Position numbers and translations under genes: made by a program. Under the pieces are notes generated by a model. The model saw only the letters and a list, made by a program, of their open reading frames with translations, was not told the origin of the DNA and did no database searches. Positions 17,512-25,765 of a stretch of 64,000 bases of DNA are shown here, piece by piece. The stretch is from Rickettsiales bacterium (lineage in GTDB: Bacteria; Pseudomonadota; Alphaproteobacteria; Rickettsiales; UBA998), in NCBI GenBank assembly GCA_024304995.1, contig JAMWZD010000002.1:434001-498000 (forward strand). Direction: 5' to 3'. The stretch's first letter is position 1. Each line of letters opens with the position of its first letter.

Positions 17512-18251
17512 TACAAGCCCCGCTTCGCATCCCGAAAGCGCAGATAGATGCGCACACAAGCAAAGCCAACTAGCAGCGCAATGCAGATATACGGAATGGC
17601 GGGGGATATATCGCGGAATGCATCCAGCAGGCTTACCGTGTCTTTCATCTCCACCGCCACATCACTCAACACATCCGCACCAACTGTGCCGATGACGGTC
17701 GTGCCAGTTACCACAGCAGTGGTGTCCACTTTCACATTGGCAGAGCGTTTGATGATTTCGGTGGCTGGCACAGTGAAACCCGCCATTGAAATGCCTTTGT
17801 TAATCTGTTTCACAGAATAAGGCTGATAGCCATTTTCTTTTGTGATGATGGCTTCCACCAGCTTGAACAACACATCGTAATCATCAAGCTCAGTGATGAC
17901 TTTATATGGGCTGATGCCAACACGCACTCCCACAAAATTTGCGTATTCTTCTGTGTTGTTTTCATTGGGTGGGGCCCAACGAGACACTATTTTGTAAATC
18001 GTGTTCAAGCCGTGCTTTTCAAAATAGGTGTTGAGCAGGCGCACCAGCGCACGTATGCCATATTCTGGCGCTTTGAATCGTGCAAAACGTGGCTGTGCGT
18101 GAATTTCAATCCCCAGCTGCCCACGCCAGTTATTATGTGCATTATAATCAATATTGCCAGGGTTATGATTGCGGATGCCACGATTATGTTTTGTCAAATG
18201 CGCAGGCACTTTTGGCAATGCTGTCATGGTGTTATGGTCAGGTAGGCTCAT
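17511..18251 (-). CDS. Phage endolysin/lysozyme-like protein with C-terminal membrane segment
   Basis: A 246-residue protein. The N-terminal half carries RGIRNHNPGNIDY followed by FARFKAPEYGIRALVRLLNTYFEKHGLNTIYKIVSRWAPPNENNTEEYANFV, the pattern of the P5/lysozyme-like muramidases found in many phages (a conserved GIRN-NPGN start). Near the C-terminus lies a membrane segment (AIPYICIALLVGFACVRIYL) after a long polar linker, which is unusual for a plain endolysin. It is next to the spanins and a holin-like gene, so a lysis role is likely; a virion-borne peptidoglycan hydrolase is the alternative. Confidence 0.75.
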   Translation of the reverse strand: MSLPDHNTMTALPKVPAHLTKHNRGIRNHNPGNIDYNAHNNWRGQLGIEIHAQPRFARFKAPEYGIRALVRLLNTYFEKHGLNTIYKIVSRWAPPNENNTEEYANFVGVRVGISPYKVITELDDYDVLFKLVEAIITKENGYQPYSVKQINKGISMAGFTVPATEIIKRSANVKVDTTAVVTGTTVIGTVGADVLSDVAVEMKDTVSLLDAFRDISPAIPYICIALLVGFACVRIYLRFRDAKRGL

Positions 18252-18254
18252 GAA

Positions 18255-18653
18255 TTACTCCTTGAAAGATGATTGTCGCTGAACATAATGCGCGGGCTGC
18301 GCCTTGCTGTGCTGTATAATCAGCGCAAACATGCTCTCTATAGTTTCCAGCTTGCTCAGAATGGAAGGAATCTGGTCGGTCTTTTTCTCAATTTCTTTGA
18401 TGTCGCCTTTGATGTCAGCAATATTGCCTTTCATATGTCCAATATCTTTGCGGTTATCTTTTGCGATATCATCTGTCTGGTTCATCCAAATGCCGCGCCT
18501 GTCTAGTTCTTCATTTGTATCACCCAATTCTTTAGTGACCAGAGGCGCTTGCATTGCTGCATCATCAGTCTTTTGCATGTAGGTTGTAGCCAGAGTGCCA
18601 ATGATGCTGAAAATGCAGGTTACTAATATGGTGATAATCGTTTTTGCATCCAT
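18255..18653 (-). CDS. Holin-like protein: one membrane segment plus coiled coil
   Basis: A 132-residue protein with an N-terminal membrane segment (TIITILVTCIFSIIGTLATTYM) and a long polar helical region with heptads (MKGNIADIKGDIKEIEKKTDQIPSILSKLETIESMFALI). This resembles XhlA-type holin-associated proteins, though those have the membrane segment at the C-terminus. It directly precedes the endolysin gene in transcription order. Holin function is inferred from position and topology only. Confidence 0.55.
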   Translation of the reverse strand: MDAKTIITILVTCIFSIIGTLATTYMQKTDDAAMQAPLVTKELGDTNEELDRRGIWMNQTDDIAKDNRKDIGHMKGNIADIKGDIKEIEKKTDQIPSILSKLETIESMFALIIQHSKAQPAHYVQRQSSFKE

Positions 18654-18657
18654 AGCG

Positions 18658-19140
18658 TTAAAAATCCCATGGGCCTTTGCAGGTGACGTAATGCATCACC
18701 AGCTTCACCGCACCGCCTGTGAAGTTCCCGCCATTGGGGGTGAGGATGATGGGCGTATCTGCAAAATAGGGAGTAGGGGTCACAATGCCGATATTGGTGG
18801 AATCCAGCGCAATGCCAATGCCTGCGCCAAATTTGCCTGCGGTTGTGCCATCTTCCACCGCAAAATCCGTTGCCCCTGTGATGGCTTCGGTCACTTGCGT
18901 ATGCACGGCATATACCAAAGCACGGTCTGGGATGATGAGTGAGGTGGTGACGGACGCACCAGAAAGCGCCAGCGCATCCACTTCCAGACGGTTGAGCTGG
19001 AAAAACTCACCGCTGCCCCGTTCAATGACGGACTTTGCGACGACTTCATCCAGCCGCAAAAAGCCTTCATTCACCGTCACTTCTTTCTGTGACTGATTCT
19101 GCTCCACCAGCGTGACGCCGAGATTAGGTGTTGTTGCCAT
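18658..19140 (-). CDS. DUF2793-like phage/GTA protein
   Basis: A 160-residue protein. The N-terminus TPNLGVTLVEQNQSQKEVTVNEGFLRLD matches the characteristic DUF2793 start (NLGLP...QAQKEVTVNEAL), a family found at the ends of tail modules in alphaproteobacterial prophages and GTA-like clusters. The remainder is beta-rich (SLIIPDRALVYAVHTQVTEAI). It lies between the tail-tip gene and the lysis cassette; a tail fibre or capsid-spike role is assumed for the family. Confidence 0.75.
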   Translation of the reverse strand: MATTPNLGVTLVEQNQSQKEVTVNEGFLRLDEVVAKSVIERGSGEFFQLNRLEVDALALSGASVTTSLIIPDRALVYAVHTQVTEAITGATDFAVEDGTTAGKFGAGIGIALDSTNIGIVTPTPYFADTPIILTPNGGNFTGGAVKLVMHYVTCKGPWDF

Positions 19141-19204
19141 AATGCGAAATAAGTTGTTTCGCCTATGATAAATTTATAAGCTGCTGCCGTGAATGGAGGA
19201 AATG

Positions 19205-19933
19205 ATGCAAGATAAATTAAGCAAGGGTACGGGTAATTTTGTCAATCTTATCGCTATTGCAGGTGCTGTAATAGTAATATGGTGTTTTGGATATACAGTA
19301 GAATATTACAGTGAGTTTTATGAATTTATAAGCATAGAACACTACGTCAACGCTAAAGCAATATATTCCCTTGTCAAATTTTTAGCCGTTCTATTAGTCG
19401 TTCTTGCTTTTATTGCAGCTTTATCTGATACAGTTATAAACAAAATTAGCACCTTCATGTTAGGTAGTTTTGAAGTCAAAGAATTTGAAGAATCTGTTGT
19501 TCTGGTTTCTATATGGCTTTCAATTCCTTTTAACTATTGGCTATCAACAAAAAGTGTAAATGTTGTATTCTTTTTGTTTTTTTCATTAATATGCATGGCA
19601 GTCCATATACTAAGTAATGAACAAAACCGTAGCGTGTTAACTACTCTTATGTCCGTTTTGTGGCTTTGTGGTTTATTTTTTCTGGCAACCATTAGGGGAC
19701 ATATAGAAGCAGAAAGAGCCAACGAAAAAACAATGTGTATTCAAACGATAGAAAATAAAGAGATTCATAATGCAACAATAATTTCCTTAAATGATGTTAT
19801 GGTAGTAGCAGTTGCAAACGAAGAAAGTTATATGATACCTGTAAGACGCATTAAGCAGATAACGGCAAAATGCACTAAACCTCAAACCACACCATCCCCC
19901 GAAACACCACGCCCCACAACAGCAGATAACTGA
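19205..19933 (+). CDS. Membrane protein on the opposite strand within the late region (moron candidate)
   Basis: A 242-residue protein with about four hydrophobic segments (LIAIAGAVIVIWCFGYTV, LVKFLAVLLVVLAFIAAL, VNVVFFLFFSLICMAVHIL, LMSVLWLCGLFFLATI) and a soluble C-terminal domain ending in a Pro/Thr-rich tail. GGAGG at 19195-19199 sits five bases before the ATG at 19205, the best start; ATGs at 19193 and 19202 are in frame. It is much more AT-rich than the flanking tail genes and points against them, the hallmarks of a moron. Its last 52 bases overlap the 3' end of the tail-tip gene. A role such as superinfection exclusion is speculation. Confidence 0.7.
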   Translation: MQDKLSKGTGNFVNLIAIAGAVIVIWCFGYTVEYYSEFYEFISIEHYVNAKAIYSLVKFLAVLLVVLAFIAALSDTVINKISTFMLGSFEVKEFEESVVLVSIWLSIPFNYWLSTKSVNVVFFLFFSLICMAVHILSNEQNRSVLTTLMSVLWLCGLFFLATIRGHIEAERANEKTMCIQTIENKEIHNATIISLNDVMVVAVANEESYMIPVRRIKQITAKCTKPQTTPSPETPRPTTADN

Positions 19934-22900
19934 TACACACGCACCGCCACTTCCGTCTGCACCGCGCCAAAATCTGCCACTTGCTCTGCAGCGGAATAAG
20001 TACACTCCGTCACGCTGCTGCTGATGGTTCGTACCACCGTTGCACCATCCATAATATCCACTTCGTAGCGCTCGCTTTCCTCACCCAGCGGCACATCCAC
20101 CGCATCGCGCCACGCGCCATTGATGCGTGTGCGCCGCACCCAGCGGATGGTGAGATTGTCACTGCCGTCACGTTCCCCTGTAATATGCACAGGCGCATAA
20201 GGGCGGAACTTCACGCCTGCGTAAGTGAAGGTCTGCTCATCCACATTGGCAAGCAACTGCCCGAGGCTGGCCGCTTTGTAATGCCGCAGCAAGCCAATGT
20301 CATTGAGTGGCACGGTCTGTTTTTCCACGCCAGACCCCAGCAGCACGAATGCATCACCGACGGCGTGATTCGCCATCTCATGTTCTGTGCCTAACCGCCC
20401 GCGCAGCAGGTCTGAGAGTTCATACACATTCTGTTCCACCAGCGTGGCCGTGCTGAACTGGATGATTTCATTGCCCAACACGCAGGCATTTGCACCATTC
20501 AGCACTGCCAAGCGTGAGGTGGAAGAAAGCGCACCATGTGAGAGCGCCACGCGAAGCGTGTTTTCCGTATCCCAATGATTGCGCGGCCCTGCTGGCAATG
20601 CATTTAGTGCCGTGCCAGTCACCGCCAGCGCATTTGCAGACGTAAACAGGCTGAAATTATTGCCACCATTCTCACCACCATCGGTGGATTGATACAGCAC
20701 CGCCCCGCGCCAGTTTTCCTGCTCGGTGGCAAAAGCTGCGCGGAGTGTACCATTATCATCCGTATCATTCGGCAAGGCAGGCAAATCCAGCAAAATCACA
20801 TTGCTTTCTGCCGTGCCTGCTCTGGCTTCAATGTCTGTTACGGTGTCGCCTGGGTCAGTATAAAAATCATAAGCGCTAATATCCTCACTAATCGCACTCA
20901 CCTGTTGCTGCCCACCCCGCGCCATTGTGGTTTCCACCATTCTCATGCGATGCGCCACACCAGACACATTCAGTGTGATCACATCAGACGGTTCCAGCAG
21001 CACATATTTGGGAGGGAGTGTAAATTGATAAGTCAGCCGACCAATCCACGCAGCATAGAGAATGGATTCTGCAATGGAACGTGCCTGCGCATCTGAAAAG
21101 ACGATTGGCGCAGTGATAGTGACTTTATCTTCCGCGCTGCCTTCATCACGCTGCGCCAGCTGATTGGCTGCCTGATAATGATTGACGCGGTTAATATATT
21201 GCACATCCACACGGTCTGGCAACTCCAACTCCTGCGTGCGCACAATGGTGACCGTCTCACGCAGATCATCATCTGTGCCTGGCACAAGATCATCATGCTC
21301 AATCGTCTGCGCAACAGACTGACCCCGCTTGATGAATTTTAGCCGTCCGTTGCTTTCCACCACATCAAAGAAATAGACCGCACGCAAGGCTTCCAGATGC
21401 GCACGAATGGTCTGGCGATTATTGATGATGAACCCTTCCACAGGGTCAACCAGTGAGGAGACATCATACATATCTGGTGACATGCCGACCTGCGCAAGCA
21501 AATTGGCAATGATTGCGCCCAGATTGGACGCGCCAAACTTGCCCGTCACCCAATGCCCCGTGCGCCAGTTGCCACCATCTGCCCAGATATGGCGCAAATC
21601 AGGGAAATACGGATAAGGTCGTGCATCCCACGTCCACAAAAACATAAGTGGTACAAGCTCTGCATTACCTGCTTCTGCATTCTTTGCCTGCCAGAAATCC
21701 AGCGATGCATTCACCGCCTGTCGTTGTGCAAGAAAATCCACCCGCCTCTTGCTGCCGCGCGGGTAAAAACTCTCCACTGAGGTCGGGTCAACAAATACAT
21801 TCGGTTGATTAGCTGCTCCATCCACTGAAGGGAAGCCAAACTCTGTGAACCATATCGGCTTCATTTGTGGTGTCCAACCTGTGCCGTTGCTCAAATTCTG
21901 AAAATGGAAATGGTTGGTGTTCCACCATTGCTCAATATTCTTCCATGCATACGGGTCTAAACCATTGCCGATAGGGTAATTCGTTTTGCCTGTTCGTGCT
22001 TCAGAATCCAGATAATAATAATCCCAGCCTTCATCATTTTCCCAGCCATTACGGATTTTTTCTTCTGTAATGTCGCTCTGGTCAAGGTCTGGTGTGAGTG
22101 GCATATAATTATCAATGCCCACCATATCAATATGTGGTGATGCCCAGAGATGGTCTAAATGATAGTAACCGTCAATCGAATGATATTCACTCCAGTCTGC
22201 CGCATAGGTGACTTTCACATCCAGCCCAGTGCCTGCCAAATCCTGCTGGACAAGCTGCGCTAATGCTTCGAGATTATGAACACCAATATGATAATGCGCG
22301 CCTTCGTGAAATTCGGTAATGCCGCGCATTTCTGAGCCAATCACAAACGCATCCACCAGCGCTTTGAGCGTTGTGCCGTTCAGATTTAGCTGTGAGTAAT
22401 GACGGATGAACGCATTATAGCCATTCGCACGGGTGAAGAAATCACTACATTCTGCCTCAGATGCAGGCACAAGCCGCCCGCGCCACGGCTTGTCGGTTTC
22501 ACCTGGCTGCGTTGCCAGCGTGTCCACCAGTGGCATGGGATAGAACATCACCTTATAGCCACGCGCTTTCAAATCCTGCAGCAATCCCAGCACCGAACGG
22601 TCAGATGGTGTGCCACCATAGGTGAGTGCGCCATTTTCAAATCGTAGCACCTCCTGAGCGTTACCACGATTATAGCCCCCGACAGACCAGCCGAATGGCT
22701 CCACAATATTGTCTGAATCCTCAATTTTGGGGATGACTTGCGCAGTTGCAAGATCAGAGGATGTAATGAACCAGTTGCAGACGACAGATACCCATTCAAG
22801 GTTGGGAAATGCTGCCTGCATCTGGTCAAGTGCAAGCGTGACATTCGCCACATTCTCAAAATTATGGATGTTCACATTGCGCCGTGTTCCAGTTTTCACC

Positions 22901-23652
22901 TGCTGCCCGTTTTCATCCAGCGTGACGGAATATTTATAGGACGGCACGTTGGAATATACAAACTCGCCTGAACCTGGAATGATGGTAATGGCGGTGATTT
23001 TATCTTCCACCGATGGGGTAGGGCGCACCGTGCGCTTCACTTCAAAATTGAAGTTAGGGATGCGGTTGCCATAATCTGCGAGCGGGAAATCTTCAATCAC
23101 AATATAGGCAGTGCCGCGATAGGCTGGCACATTGTCAGGGTCTGCGCTGTAATCCTTGATAATGTCTGATGGCAGCTGCTCTTCACTGCCCAGATGCACT
23201 TCATATTTATCCTTCGCATTCTGCAGATCATCAATGGTAAGAATCTTCGAATCTGCCCAGACACGCACCACTTCATCAATCTCGCCTTCGCAAATGGCAA
23301 TGGCAAGCGTGGCAAAATAGTCATACGTCACCGTGGTTTGTTTGGTTTCGCCACCGCCTACGCCTTTGCCACCGCCTGCAGATTGCTCCGTGCGCGTCTC
23401 CACTTCCTTAATGTCCGTTGCCCATATGACATTCCCGCCTACGCGCATATTGCCGAATATTTGCGGAATGAACTCACCATAAGCAGAGGTCTGCACTTTG
23501 AGATTGTCCAGCCTTGGACCAATCACGTCCTGCAAGCGGGTGCTGCCACCAAAAATGGCGCTGTCAACTAACCCGCCGACCTTTGCACCAATAAAACCGC
23601 CAATCGGTCCGCCAATGGCTGTGCCGACTGCCTGAAGTGCGAGCGTTGCCAT
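19882..23652 (-). CDS. GTA-type TIM-barrel tail tip protein (gp15/J-like host specificity protein)
   Basis: A 1256-residue tail-tip protein. The N-terminus is a glycine-rich hydrophobic stretch (IGGPIGGFIGAKVGGLVDSAIFGG). A central GTA TIM-barrel-like domain (about residues 400-740) includes WFTEFGFPSVDGAANQPN, with a glutamate placed as in glycoside-hydrolase-like barrels. The phage-tail_3 region follows, with a C-terminal receptor-proximal part. This matches the large RcGTA gp15 family. It occupies the lambda J position and shares one base with the NlpC/P60 gene stop. The final C-terminal codons overlap the opposing membrane protein gene. Confidence 0.92.
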   Translation of the reverse strand: MATLALQAVGTAIGGPIGGFIGAKVGGLVDSAIFGGSTRLQDVIGPRLDNLKVQTSAYGEFIPQIFGNMRVGGNVIWATDIKEVETRTEQSAGGGKGVGGGETKQTTVTYDYFATLAIAICEGEIDEVVRVWADSKILTIDDLQNAKDKYEVHLGSEEQLPSDIIKDYSADPDNVPAYRGTAYIVIEDFPLADYGNRIPNFNFEVKRTVRPTPSVEDKITAITIIPGSGEFVYSNVPSYKYSVTLDENGQQVKTGTRRNVNIHNFENVANVTLALDQMQAAFPNLEWVSVVCNWFITSSDLATAQVIPKIEDSDNIVEPFGWSVGGYNRGNAQEVLRFENGALTYGGTPSDRSVLGLLQDLKARGYKVMFYPMPLVDTLATQPGETDKPWRGRLVPASEAECSDFFTRANGYNAFIRHYSQLNLNGTTLKALVDAFVIGSEMRGITEFHEGAHYHIGVHNLEALAQLVQQDLAGTGLDVKVTYAADWSEYHSIDGYYHLDHLWASPHIDMVGIDNYMPLTPDLDQSDITEEKIRNGWENDEGWDYYYLDSEARTGKTNYPIGNGLDPYAWKNIEQWWNTNHFHFQNLSNGTGWTPQMKPIWFTEFGFPSVDGAANQPNVFVDPTSVESFYPRGSKRRVDFLAQRQAVNASLDFWQAKNAEAGNAELVPLMFLWTWDARPYPYFPDLRHIWADGGNWRTGHWVTGKFGASNLGAIIANLLAQVGMSPDMYDVSSLVDPVEGFIINNRQTIRAHLEALRAVYFFDVVESNGRLKFIKRGQSVAQTIEHDDLVPGTDDDLRETVTIVRTQELELPDRVDVQYINRVNHYQAANQLAQRDEGSAEDKVTITAPIVFSDAQARSIAESILYAAWIGRLTYQFTLPPKYVLLEPSDVITLNVSGVAHRMRMVETTMARGGQQQVSAISEDISAYDFYTDPGDTVTDIEARAGTAESNVILLDLPALPNDTDDNGTLRAAFATEQENWRGAVLYQSTDGGENGGNNFSLFTSANALAVTGTALNALPAGPRNHWDTENTLRVALSHGALSSTSRLAVLNGANACVLGNEIIQFSTATLVEQNVYELSDLLRGRLGTEHEMANHAVGDAFVLLGSGVEKQTVPLNDIGLLRHYKAASLGQLLANVDEQTFTYAGVKFRPYAPVHITGERDGSDNLTIRWVRRTRINGAWRDAVDVPLGEESERYEVDIMDGATVVRTISSSVTECTYSAAEQVADFGAVQTEVAVRVYQLSAVVGRGVSGDGVV

Positions 23653-24128
23653 TAGATCAGCCCGCTGGTGGCATGTTCAGGAATGCGGTACGCACGGCAG
23701 AGACGATACTCCCAACGACCTTTCAAAACCTGATGCTTTACGCTTCCGAAAGATGAAAATGCGTGAACAAAACGTGGATCTCTGTTTGAAATATCCGTGA
23801 TGATGCCAACATGCTGGGGTGCTTGAATGATATTAAACAGTAAAATATCACCCTCACGATAATGTTCACCTTCCTGCACACGATCAAAACATGCATCCAA
23901 CTGTTCATCCAGATACGGTGGTGAAGGTTCACGACCATAATCCGTGCGATCATAGGCGCGAAGTGGCTTGCCATCAATGCGCAACTCCATCGCCTCTGCA
24001 GACGCAATCACCAGACCGATGCAATCCAGCCCTGCAATGTTGCGCCCCTGATGGTGAAATGGTACGCCAATATAATTCTGCGCCATATTGGCGAGCATTG
24101 CACCTAATGTCAGTTGATGGATGCTCAT
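23652..24128 (-). CDS. NlpC/P60 tail-tip peptidase (RcGTA gp14/lambda K-like)
   Basis: A 158-residue NlpC/P60 cysteine peptidase. The catalytic Cys is in GLDCIGLV and the His in PQHVGIIT, with FVHAFSSFGSVKHQVL after it. I chose the ATG at 24128, which overlaps the stop of the DUF2163 gene as ATGA; a frame extending to 24251 reads through that gene. It would cut peptidoglycan cross-links during DNA delivery. Order gp12-gp13-gp14-gp15 is as in RcGTA. Confidence 0.9.
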   Translation of the reverse strand: MSIHQLTLGAMLANMAQNYIGVPFHHQGRNIAGLDCIGLVIASAEAMELRIDGKPLRAYDRTDYGREPSPPYLDEQLDACFDRVQEGEHYREGDILLFNIIQAPQHVGIITDISNRDPRFVHAFSSFGSVKHQVLKGRWEYRLCRAYRIPEHATSGLI

Positions 24129-24982
24129 ACGCTGCTGCTCCGTGTGCTGCTGGTTTCGTAAATCTTGTCTTGTCCTGGTAGATCGGGGAAGCCGCGATAA
24201 TTCAGCAAATTGCCGAATTTCTCGCGGCAGGTTCGCCGTGTTTTGTCGCACCCTGGTGCAACTTCGAATGCATCATTAATGGCAATGTCATAGGGCATGG
24301 GAAGTACCAGCTCCAGCTGGTCATCAATAAATTCTTTCACTTCCATGCTGCGCCCTGCATTTGCGCCTGTTGTCCATGTCAACACGCCACCTTTGAAGAA
24401 GCTGCCACCACCAACAGAGGTGAAGGTCTGAAAAGCACTGCGGCTGGTGACAGACTTCACGACAGACGTGCCAGTCACACCGCTCACATCCACCTTGCAT
24501 CGTGCATCACCAAGCGATGCATCACATTGCTCTGCATAAAACCGCCCCGTCTGTTGGCTGAGTTTTTGCGCTAAGCCTCGAACCTCCGCCACAAACTGCC
24601 CCCGCGTTAGACGGACTTCACCCAGCCAGCCACGTTTTAGCAGCAGACTGCCCTGCGTGATGTCCGCATAATTGATCATGTGAATTTCAAGTTCAGCATA
24701 ATCATAAATGCCTGTTTGCAAGTCATCTTCGCGTATGTCACTTGCATCCAGAATGCCGTCAATATCAATATTATCCACACTGAAATCAGATTTGTTATTG
24801 ACCGCCGTTGGCTGGAAACCACTACGCGCTTTATAGAGCAATGATTCAAAATTGATGTCGCTTTCATGGTCTGTGAAGCCCATCACCACACCATCACGGC
24901 GCGTGAGCTTCCATAGGGTAGCGAGCGTGGTGCATTCACCCTGCAAATGCGCTTCAAATTGGGAGGAAACCGAGCGCACCAT
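24125..24982 (-). CDS. DUF2163 tail protein (RcGTA gp13/lambda L-like)
   Basis: A 285-residue baseplate hub protein. It has the typical N-terminus (LQGECTTLATLWKLTRRDGVVMGFTDHESDI), the middle GWLGEVRLTRGQFVAEVRGLAQKLSQ, and the conserved C-terminal cysteine cluster (CDASLGDARCKVD, CDKTRRTCREKFGN) that binds an iron-sulfur cluster in lambda gpL relatives. All four cysteines of the C-terminal cluster (DARCK, GCDKT, RTCRE and the first CDAS) are present. The ATG at 24982 directly follows the gp12-like gene stop. Confidence 0.9.
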   Translation of the reverse strand: MVRSVSSQFEAHLQGECTTLATLWKLTRRDGVVMGFTDHESDINFESLLYKARSGFQPTAVNNKSDFSVDNIDIDGILDASDIREDDLQTGIYDYAELEIHMINYADITQGSLLLKRGWLGEVRLTRGQFVAEVRGLAQKLSQQTGRFYAEQCDASLGDARCKVDVSGVTGTSVVKSVTSRSAFQTFTSVGGGSFFKGGVLTWTTGANAGRSMEVKEFIDDQLELVLPMPYDIAINDAFEVAPGCDKTRRTCREKFGNLLNYRGFPDLPGQDKIYETSSTRSSSV

Positions 24983-25576
24983 CTAAACACGCAGCTCCAC
25001 AATGGGAATGTCCTGCCAGCTGCCTGTATTGAACGTATCTTGTGAAAGCATCATCTGGTCAGTGTCAAAACGCACAGGCACATCAAACTCAAAATCTGCT
25101 GTGATGATGGTTTCATTTGCAGGTGCAGATGCAAGCGTCACCATGCCCGTGGTTATATCGACAGTAACACCTGATTGTGGATTGCCATCAACATAGATGA
25201 TGACACTGCCATCCACTGGCTTGCTGATGACGCGCTGATGCACCGTGCCGCTTTCATAGCGCTTTACCAGCTGGAACGAGCTGGTGCTGCCATCCCCTTC
25301 GGCAATGATGCCATTTGTAACCCTGTAATCTCCCCAGTCTTTGAAGCGGAACCCTTCTGCACGCCCGCGCCGCGCATGAAAAAATGCGATCAGGGCTTCC
25401 AGCTGTTGTTTGCTTTTCACGCCATGCGCCACATTCCAGCGCCCTCGCGCCTGCGACCAGTTGCTGTTGCGCTGCTCATGCCCGCTAAAAGTGCTGACAA
25501 TATCCGTGCTGAAGGACGGGCCACCTGATGACCCGTAAGATATATCGGTTGGAAATTGAATCTCGGCAAAGCTCAT
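24983..25576 (-). CDS. DUF2460 distal tail protein (RcGTA gp12/lambda M-like)
   Basis: A 197-residue protein with the DUF2460 signature (FPTDISYGSSGGPSFSTDIVSTFSGHEQRNSNWSQARGRWNVAHGVKSKQQLEALIAFFHARRGRAEGFRFKDWGDY). In RcGTA the homologue forms the distal tail ring that joins the tube and the baseplate hub. The ATG overlaps, as ATGA, the end of a small open frame lying between it and the tape measure gene. Confidence 0.92.
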   Translation of the reverse strand: MSFAEIQFPTDISYGSSGGPSFSTDIVSTFSGHEQRNSNWSQARGRWNVAHGVKSKQQLEALIAFFHARRGRAEGFRFKDWGDYRVTNGIIAEGDGSTSSFQLVKRYESGTVHQRVISKPVDGSVIIYVDGNPQSGVTVDITTGMVTLASAPANETIITADFEFDVPVRFDTDQMMLSQDTFNTGSWQDIPIVELRV

Positions 25577-25611
25577 GATGCTATTTTATGCGTCAAAAAC
25601 TCTGTTGTGAT

Positions 25612-25647
25612 GCCCTCTTTGATATAAACTGAACCATCAAAGAGGGC
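25612..25647. repeat. Perfect 12-bp inverted repeat between tape measure and DUF2460 genes
   Basis: GCCCTCTTTGAT and ATCAAAGAGGGC form a perfect 12-bp stem around a 12-base loop. It lies in the 189-base gap 25577-25765. No U-tract follows on either strand, so it is not a standard terminator. It could slow transcription, shape the mRNA or bind a protein. The minus-strand frame through it is open (see findings). Confidence 0.6.
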
Positions 25648-25765
25648 TAAGCTAGCGGTTCTGTTATTTATAATATGTTCTATATTGAAACATAATGAAG
25701 CCAATAATAAGAAATATAGTCGGTGTATTAGTAATTAATTATCAGTTGTAGTATTGATGCATCAA

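Noticed and set aside
25612-25647. 12-bp hairpin as a terminator for the tape measure gene
   Set aside because: Neither strand has a U-tract after the stem, and the downstream tail genes must be transcribed through it.
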